Below, one piece after another: positions 49,347 to 52,974 of a stretch of DNA of 52,974 nt. The position numbers and the translations under genes are program-made. Below the pieces are notes generated by a model. The model searched no databases and had not been told where the DNA came from. It saw nothing but the letters and a program-made list of their open reading frames with translations. Source of the DNA: Deltaproteobacteria bacterium (GTDB lineage: Bacteria; Desulfobacterota; Desulfobulbia; Desulfobulbales; Desulfurivibrionaceae); NCBI GenBank assembly GCA_021802645.1, contig JAJZRO010000017.1:1-52974 (forward strand), written 5' to 3'. Every line of letters begins with the position of its first letter. Position 1 is the first letter of the stretch.

Positions 49347-49524
49347 GGGATTGGCAGACCACTTCCTGCCATGCCTCGATCTGTTCCCGGTACGCCTTGG
49401 CCGATGATGTGAAGCCGCACACCGTGCAGACCACCGTGGCGTTGTGTCAGCGGCCTTTGAGTTCGGCCTTTCCTCCGCAGGCGAGGCAGGCAAGGGATAT
49501 CTCCGGTGTGGGGGTGGCTGGCAT
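49321..49524 (-). pseudogene. Small zinc-ribbon ORF interrupted by in-frame TGA
   Basis: From ATG 49524 (AGGAG site 6-7 nt upstream) the frame codes MPATPTPEISLACLACGGKA through LKGR. It then has TGA (49447-49449) and continues in the same frame for 41 codons to a final TGA at 49321-49323. The second part has CTVCGFTSSAKAY, so the two CxxC pairs of a zinc ribbon lie on both sides of the TGA. The TGA may be a nonsense change of TGG (Trp), a sequencing error, or a selenocysteine codon. Full frame would be 67 residues. Confidence 0.6.
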
Positions 49525-49646
49525 GGTGATTCTCCTGGGTGGAATATAACGGGCGACCGCGGCGTGTCAATGGCGGGCGGCGCAAATCCTTTTTGCGTCC
49601 TTTCGCCTGCTCCGCTATGATAGAAAAAACATACAGGGAGGGTGGC

Positions 49647-50234
49647 ATGCAACTGCAACATTGGAAAACGATGGTGAGTTGGGCACTCTTGGCGGCGCTC
49701 ACTGCCGGTTGCACCGAGGCGGTGGTTGGCGGCGGTGCGGCAACAGGGGGATACGCGGTAGCCACCGACGAACGCACCGCCGGCCGGCAGATCGACGATG
49801 TCACCATTACCGCCAGGGTCAAGACGGAGATGGTGAGGGATGCCACGGTCAAGGCCCGCGATATCAACGTGGATACGGTGAACGGGGTGGTCTACCTCAC
49901 CGGCTTTGTCGACAGCACCAGGGAGCGGGAGCGGGCCGAGGCCCTTGCCCGGTCGGTGCCTGGCGTGACCGGTGTGCATAATCAGCTTCAGGTCGGCACC
50001 CGCAGCGTGGGGCAGGTGGTGGACGACGAGAATCTCGGGGTCAAGATCAAGGCCAAGCTGATCGGCGAACCGGGGATCCGCTCCCTCAACGTGGACGTCG
50101 ATGTCTACCGCGGCGTGGTTCATCTCACCGGCTTGGTGGAGAACGCGACCCAGAAGGCGCGGGTCATCGAGCTGGCCAGATCCACGCCGGGTACGGTCCG
50201 GGTGGTGGATAACCTGCAGGTCAAGGGTCACTGA
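49647..50234 (+). CDS. Lipoprotein with two BON domains
   Basis: 195 aa. Lipobox LTAGC with Cys22 after a short hydrophobic stretch, so an outer-membrane or inner-membrane lipoprotein. Two BON domains (about 58-125 and 135-195), each with a VNGVVYLTGFVDS-type core (second: VYRGVVHLTGLVENATQ). OsmY/DolP-like proteins bind phospholipid and help envelope integrity under stress. Start chosen at ATG 49647 after GGGAGGG. Confidence 0.9.
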   Translation: MQLQHWKTMVSWALLAALTAGCTEAVVGGGAATGGYAVATDERTAGRQIDDVTITARVKTEMVRDATVKARDINVDTVNGVVYLTGFVDSTRERERAEALARSVPGVTGVHNQLQVGTRSVGQVVDDENLGVKIKAKLIGEPGIRSLNVDVDVYRGVVHLTGLVENATQKARVIELARSTPGTVRVVDNLQVKGH

Positions 50235-50255
50235 GCCGGTTAGCTGCCCTCTGCC

Positions 50256-51017
50256 GTGTTGCTCTCTCCCGCGATCAGCGTCGTGCTGGTGGAATCCCAG
50301 GGCGGCCGCAACCTCGGTGCCATCGCCCGGGTGATGAAGAATTTCGGTGTTGCCGACCTGCGGCTGGTCAGGCCGCGGGTCGGACACCGGTCGCCGGAAG
50401 CATGTCGCATGGCGGTCAGGTCCGTCGAAATCCTGGAGCAGGCCGCGCTCTTCGAAAGCCTCCCCGCCGCCTTGGCCGACTGCCATCTCGCCGTCGGCAC
50501 CACCCGCCGGTTCGGCCGCTACCGCGACAATCTCCTCCTGCCGGCAGAGGCCGCCGCCATGGTCGCGACCCTGCCCATGGGGCAACGGGCGGCCTTGGTC
50601 TTCGGTCGGGAGGATAAGGGGCTCACCACCGAAGAACTCGACTGTTGTCAACGGCTCCTCACCATCCCCGCCGACGTGGCGCTTCCCTCCCTGAACGTAG
50701 CCCAGGCGGTGGGGATTTGTCTCTATGAAGTGGCCAAGGCCGCGGGCGGAGGGGAGAATCCAAGTCCGGCCAGGGAAGATCCTGCCACCGGCGCCGAATA
50801 CGAACGTCTTTACGACCAGATGCGACAAACCCTTTTGGCCATTGGTTTCCTTGATCCACGGAACCCTGGGCATATCATGCGGGCCATGCGCCGGTTGCTG
50901 GGAAGACAGGGGATGACCAGCCGGGAGGTCCGTCTGCTGCGGGGTCTGCTGAGTCAGGTGGATTGGCTGGAGCGCGAAGGCCGGGCCGCAAGGCAACCAG
51001 GCCGCAAACAGGGGTAG
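50256..51017 (+). CDS. TrmH/SpoU-family RNA methyltransferase, TrmJ-like
   Basis: 253 aa SPOUT enzyme. Motif 1 is NLGAIARVMKNFG, motif 2 ALVFGREDKGLT, motif 3 IPADVALPSLNVAQAVGICLYE (the trefoil knot). The C-terminal helical extension (EYERLYDQMRQTLLAIGF) is like TrmJ, which 2'-O-methylates tRNA position 32. GTG start at 50256; upstream there is no clear ATG. 22 bp after the BON gene. Confidence 0.88.
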   Translation: MLLSPAISVVLVESQGGRNLGAIARVMKNFGVADLRLVRPRVGHRSPEACRMAVRSVEILEQAALFESLPAALADCHLAVGTTRRFGRYRDNLLLPAEAAAMVATLPMGQRAALVFGREDKGLTTEELDCCQRLLTIPADVALPSLNVAQAVGICLYEVAKAAGGGENPSPAREDPATGAEYERLYDQMRQTLLAIGFLDPRNPGHIMRAMRRLLGRQGMTSREVRLLRGLLSQVDWLEREGRAARQPGRKQG

Positions 51018-51102
51018 GGCTGCACGGTTGGGAAGCGTGTCTTTCTGACCCGCTCTTCCCGCGATTCCGGCAGGCACTCCTGGCGGTTCGCGGTTTGGGG
51101 AA

Positions 51103-51130
51103 ATCTTTCCCATCCTCCGGGTGGGAAGAT
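51103..51130 (+). other. Hairpin upstream of the antiporter gene
   Basis: ATCTTTCCCA (51103-51112) pairs with TGGGAAGAT (51122-51130), one bulged T, 9-nt loop. No U-tract follows. It could be a weak terminator of the RNA methyltransferase or part of the antiporter leader. Confidence 0.35.
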
Positions 51131-51149
51131 CGGCACAAAGGGGGCGGCA

Positions 51150-52916
51150 ATGGATGCGATGGCGATGCAGACTATCAGTCTCGCCGTGATGTTGGGGGTC
51201 GGTTCCTCTCTTTTGGCGCGCTGGCTCAAGGTGCCGGCGGTACTTTTTTATCTGGTTTGCGGGTTCGCCGCCGGTCCGGTGGGACTGCATCTGCTGGAAC
51301 CGGTCGCCTTGGGCCATGGCTTGCTGGTGCTGGTGGAGACCGGGGTGGCGATCATCCTTTTTGAGGGCGGTCTTTCGCTTTCCGCCCACGGCTTCCGGGC
51401 CGAGTCAGCCGCCATCCACCGGATTCTCTTCGTCACCCTCCCGCTTACCGGTCTCGGCGCCGCCCTTCTGGCCCACCTTCTCCTACCGATTCCCTGGCGC
51501 TTTGCGATCTTTTTTGGCGCCCTCATCGTGGTGACCGGCCCCACCGTCATCGGTTCCCTGCTGAAGAGCACCTCGTTGAACCGGCGCATGGAGGTGATCC
51601 TCCATTGGGAGTCGATCTGGGGCGACGTGCTGGGGGTTCTGCTGAGTGCCTTGGCGCTGGAAATGATTCGCATGTCAGGGCCGTATGCGACTGGTTCGTT
51701 GGCCAGCCATTTCGTGCTGCGGATTGTGAGCGGCGCGGCCATCGGTACCGTGAGCGGCTTTCTGCTCGCCAGGGTGGTCATCCCTTGGGTGGTGCGCCTG
51801 CGCGATCCGCTGCTGCCAGGGGTGGTGGCGGTGGCAGGGGCGCTGGGCACCTTCTTTCTTTCCAATACCCTGCTCTCTTCGTCGGGGCCCCTGGCGGTGG
51901 CGGTGGCTGGTTTTTCCCTTTCCTATCTGCGGGCCGAGACCCTGCACGAGATCCGGCAGTTCAAGGAGCAGCTTTCCAGCCTGTTTATCAGCATGCTGTT
52001 TGTGCTGCTGTGTGCCAACATCGATCCCATACCGTTGGCCCCCCTATGGCCGAGGATGCTCCTGGTGGCCCTCTTGCTCGGTGCTCTGGTGCGGCCCCTT
52101 GCCGTGCTGGTCGCCTTTGGCGGCACCACGCTTTCCGTTGCCGAACGCCTTTTTATCGGCCTCATCGGCCCGCGTGGCATCATCGCCATGGCCACCGTCT
52201 CTTACGCCTCCTTGGTGTTGACCGGCGGCGGATACGGTATGGAGCTGCTGCTCAACCTCACCTTTGCCATTATCTTTTTTTCCGGTACGGCAGCGACCCT
52301 GTTCGGCACCCCGCTGGCCAGAATTCTTCGCGTGCTGGTGCCTCGGGCTGGCAGTGGCATCCTCATTGCCGGCGCCAATCTTTTCAGCAACCGGCTGGCC
52401 GAGTTTGCCAGCCGCTATGTGCCGGTGCTGGTTCTGGACCGCAACACCCCTGCCTGCCTCTTGTCCGGGCGGTTGCGGGCCGAAGAGGTCTGCCTCGATC
52501 TCCTGGACAGCGATGTCTACGAAAAGGCGGCCGAGGAGGGGTTTCAGCGGCTGCTGGCCAACACCGGCAATGATGCCCTGAACGAATTGATCGCCCGTCA
52601 GGCCGCCATTCACCTGGAGCCGGATGCGATTTTCCGGGTGCCGGCCGGCTCGGCCGATGAGCAAATCATCCGTCACTCCTCCTTTCCTGCCCATATCGCC
52701 TTTGCGGAACACCTTCATGCGCCGGAGGCGATCAACGGACTGGCCAATGATACCGCAAGCCTTGAACTGATGAGGCCGGAGCAGATCGGTCCTGGTATGG
52801 TACCGCTGCTGGAGGTGACGGCGGCGGAAAGGGGTATCCGGATTGTCAAGGCGGGGGAAGCGGTAAAAGGTAAAGCCCTCTGTTATGTGCCACGGAATCA
52901 AGTCCAGCCGGGGTGA
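51150..52916 (+). CDS. Cation:proton antiporter (CPA family) with C-terminal nucleotide-binding-like region
   Basis: 588 aa. About twelve membrane helices (1-400): GLLVLVETGVAIILFEGGLSL, ALIVVTGPTVIGSLL and IGLIGPRGIIAMATVSYASLVL are antiporter family motifs. Residues 400-588 are cytosolic, Rossmann-like at first (GSGILIAGANLFSNRLAEFASRY, similar to a TrkA-N/KefB domain with an altered GxGxxG). Exchanges Na+ or K+ for H+. The ion is not determined. Confidence 0.9.
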   Translation: MDAMAMQTISLAVMLGVGSSLLARWLKVPAVLFYLVCGFAAGPVGLHLLEPVALGHGLLVLVETGVAIILFEGGLSLSAHGFRAESAAIHRILFVTLPLTGLGAALLAHLLLPIPWRFAIFFGALIVVTGPTVIGSLLKSTSLNRRMEVILHWESIWGDVLGVLLSALALEMIRMSGPYATGSLASHFVLRIVSGAAIGTVSGFLLARVVIPWVVRLRDPLLPGVVAVAGALGTFFLSNTLLSSSGPLAVAVAGFSLSYLRAETLHEIRQFKEQLSSLFISMLFVLLCANIDPIPLAPLWPRMLLVALLLGALVRPLAVLVAFGGTTLSVAERLFIGLIGPRGIIAMATVSYASLVLTGGGYGMELLLNLTFAIIFFSGTAATLFGTPLARILRVLVPRAGSGILIAGANLFSNRLAEFASRYVPVLVLDRNTPACLLSGRLRAEEVCLDLLDSDVYEKAAEEGFQRLLANTGNDALNELIARQAAIHLEPDAIFRVPAGSADEQIIRHSSFPAHIAFAEHLHAPEAINGLANDTASLELMRPEQIGPGMVPLLEVTAAERGIRIVKAGEAVKGKALCYVPRNQVQPG

Positions 52917-52924
52917 GGAGGGCA

Positions 52925-52959
52925 TAAAAAAAGGATTGCAGGCAGAGCCTGCAATCCTT
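52925..52959 (-). terminator. Intrinsic terminator, mainly for a minus-strand gene to the right
   Basis: AAGGATTGCAGGC (52931-52943), loop AGA, and its complement (52947-52959): a perfect 13-bp stem. On the minus strand the stem is followed by seven Ts (52925-52932), so it fits best as the end of a gene beyond the window; in the plus direction there is no U-tract. Confidence 0.82.
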
Positions 52960-52974
52960 GGTGACGTTCTGGGG

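Noticed and set aside
49092-51389. A 765-codon minus-strand frame.
   Set aside because: Shadow of the BON lipoprotein, RNA methyltransferase and antiporter genes in GC-rich DNA; no domain pattern.

Overview
The window is GC-rich chromosomal DNA, apart from one AT-rich island, with densely packed operon-like gene blocks. Nothing in it is a species marker. A nifH-nifI1-nifI2-nifD-nifK operon with a long NifD insertion, a haem-c (Tll0287-type) sensor kinase, an ADP-forming acyl-CoA synthetase and a TatA pair together suggest an anaerobic or microaerophilic nitrogen-fixing Desulfobacterota-like bacterium (for example Desulfobulbales). That assignment is inference from gene content.

Layout. 1-1.7 kb: a YbiT-like ABC-F ATPase. 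1.7-3.4 kb: a small island of two integron gene cassettes on the minus strand, a Rap1a/Tai-type immunity protein and a TIR-domain protein, with two attC sites and no integrase in view. 3.5-14.4 kb: the nitrogen-fixation region. On the minus strand lie nifH, nifI1, nifI2, nifD and nifK, then a NifB-related protein that has lost its radical-SAM cysteines, a 2Fe-2S ferredoxin, a GNAT, a HEPN-like protein and a glutamine amidotransferase. nifA is divergent on the plus strand. A sigma-54 promoter and a NifA upstream activator site lie between nifH and nifA. A second amidotransferase follows. 14.5-16.6 kb: glnK-amtB. 17-19.1 kb: a fatty acid hydroxylase family protein and two tandem glycine-zipper proteins with related leaders. 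19.2-22.7 kb: a znuABC zinc-uptake operon headed by a cysteine-rich ribbon-helix-helix protein and ending in a methyltransferase. 22.9-23.4 kb: two tatA genes. 23.5-31.9 kb: class II aldolase, UMF1-type MFS transporter, CDP-alcohol phosphatidyltransferase, response regulator, SLC13-type permease and several small proteins.

31.9-38.1 kb: two large hybrid histidine kinases (5TM/PAS and haem-c/PAS), a YjbQ protein and a receiver-only regulator. 38.2-43.9 kb: a compact module of histone-deacetylase-like protein, CBS-ACT protein, ADP-forming acyl-CoA synthetase and a CoA-transferase/GNAT fusion, which resembles the acuABC acetylation circuit. 44.1-47 kb: dGTPase and a ClC-type chloride channel with CBS domains. 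47.1-52.9 kb: ilvC, a membrane methyltransferase-like protein, a zinc-ribbon ORF with an in-frame TGA, a BON lipoprotein, a TrmH/TrmJ-type RNA methyltransferase and a CPA-type antiporter.

How they fit together. NifA and sigma-54 drive the nif operon. NifI1/NifI2 probably adjust nitrogenase activity to ammonium, and GlnK-AmtB handles ammonium uptake. The two strongest leads are the cysteine-less NifB paralog directly after nifK, where nifE/nifN would often be, and the integrase-less cassette pair carrying a TIR effector-like protein and an orphan immunity protein. No tRNA, rRNA, CRISPR array or complete insertion sequence was recognised.
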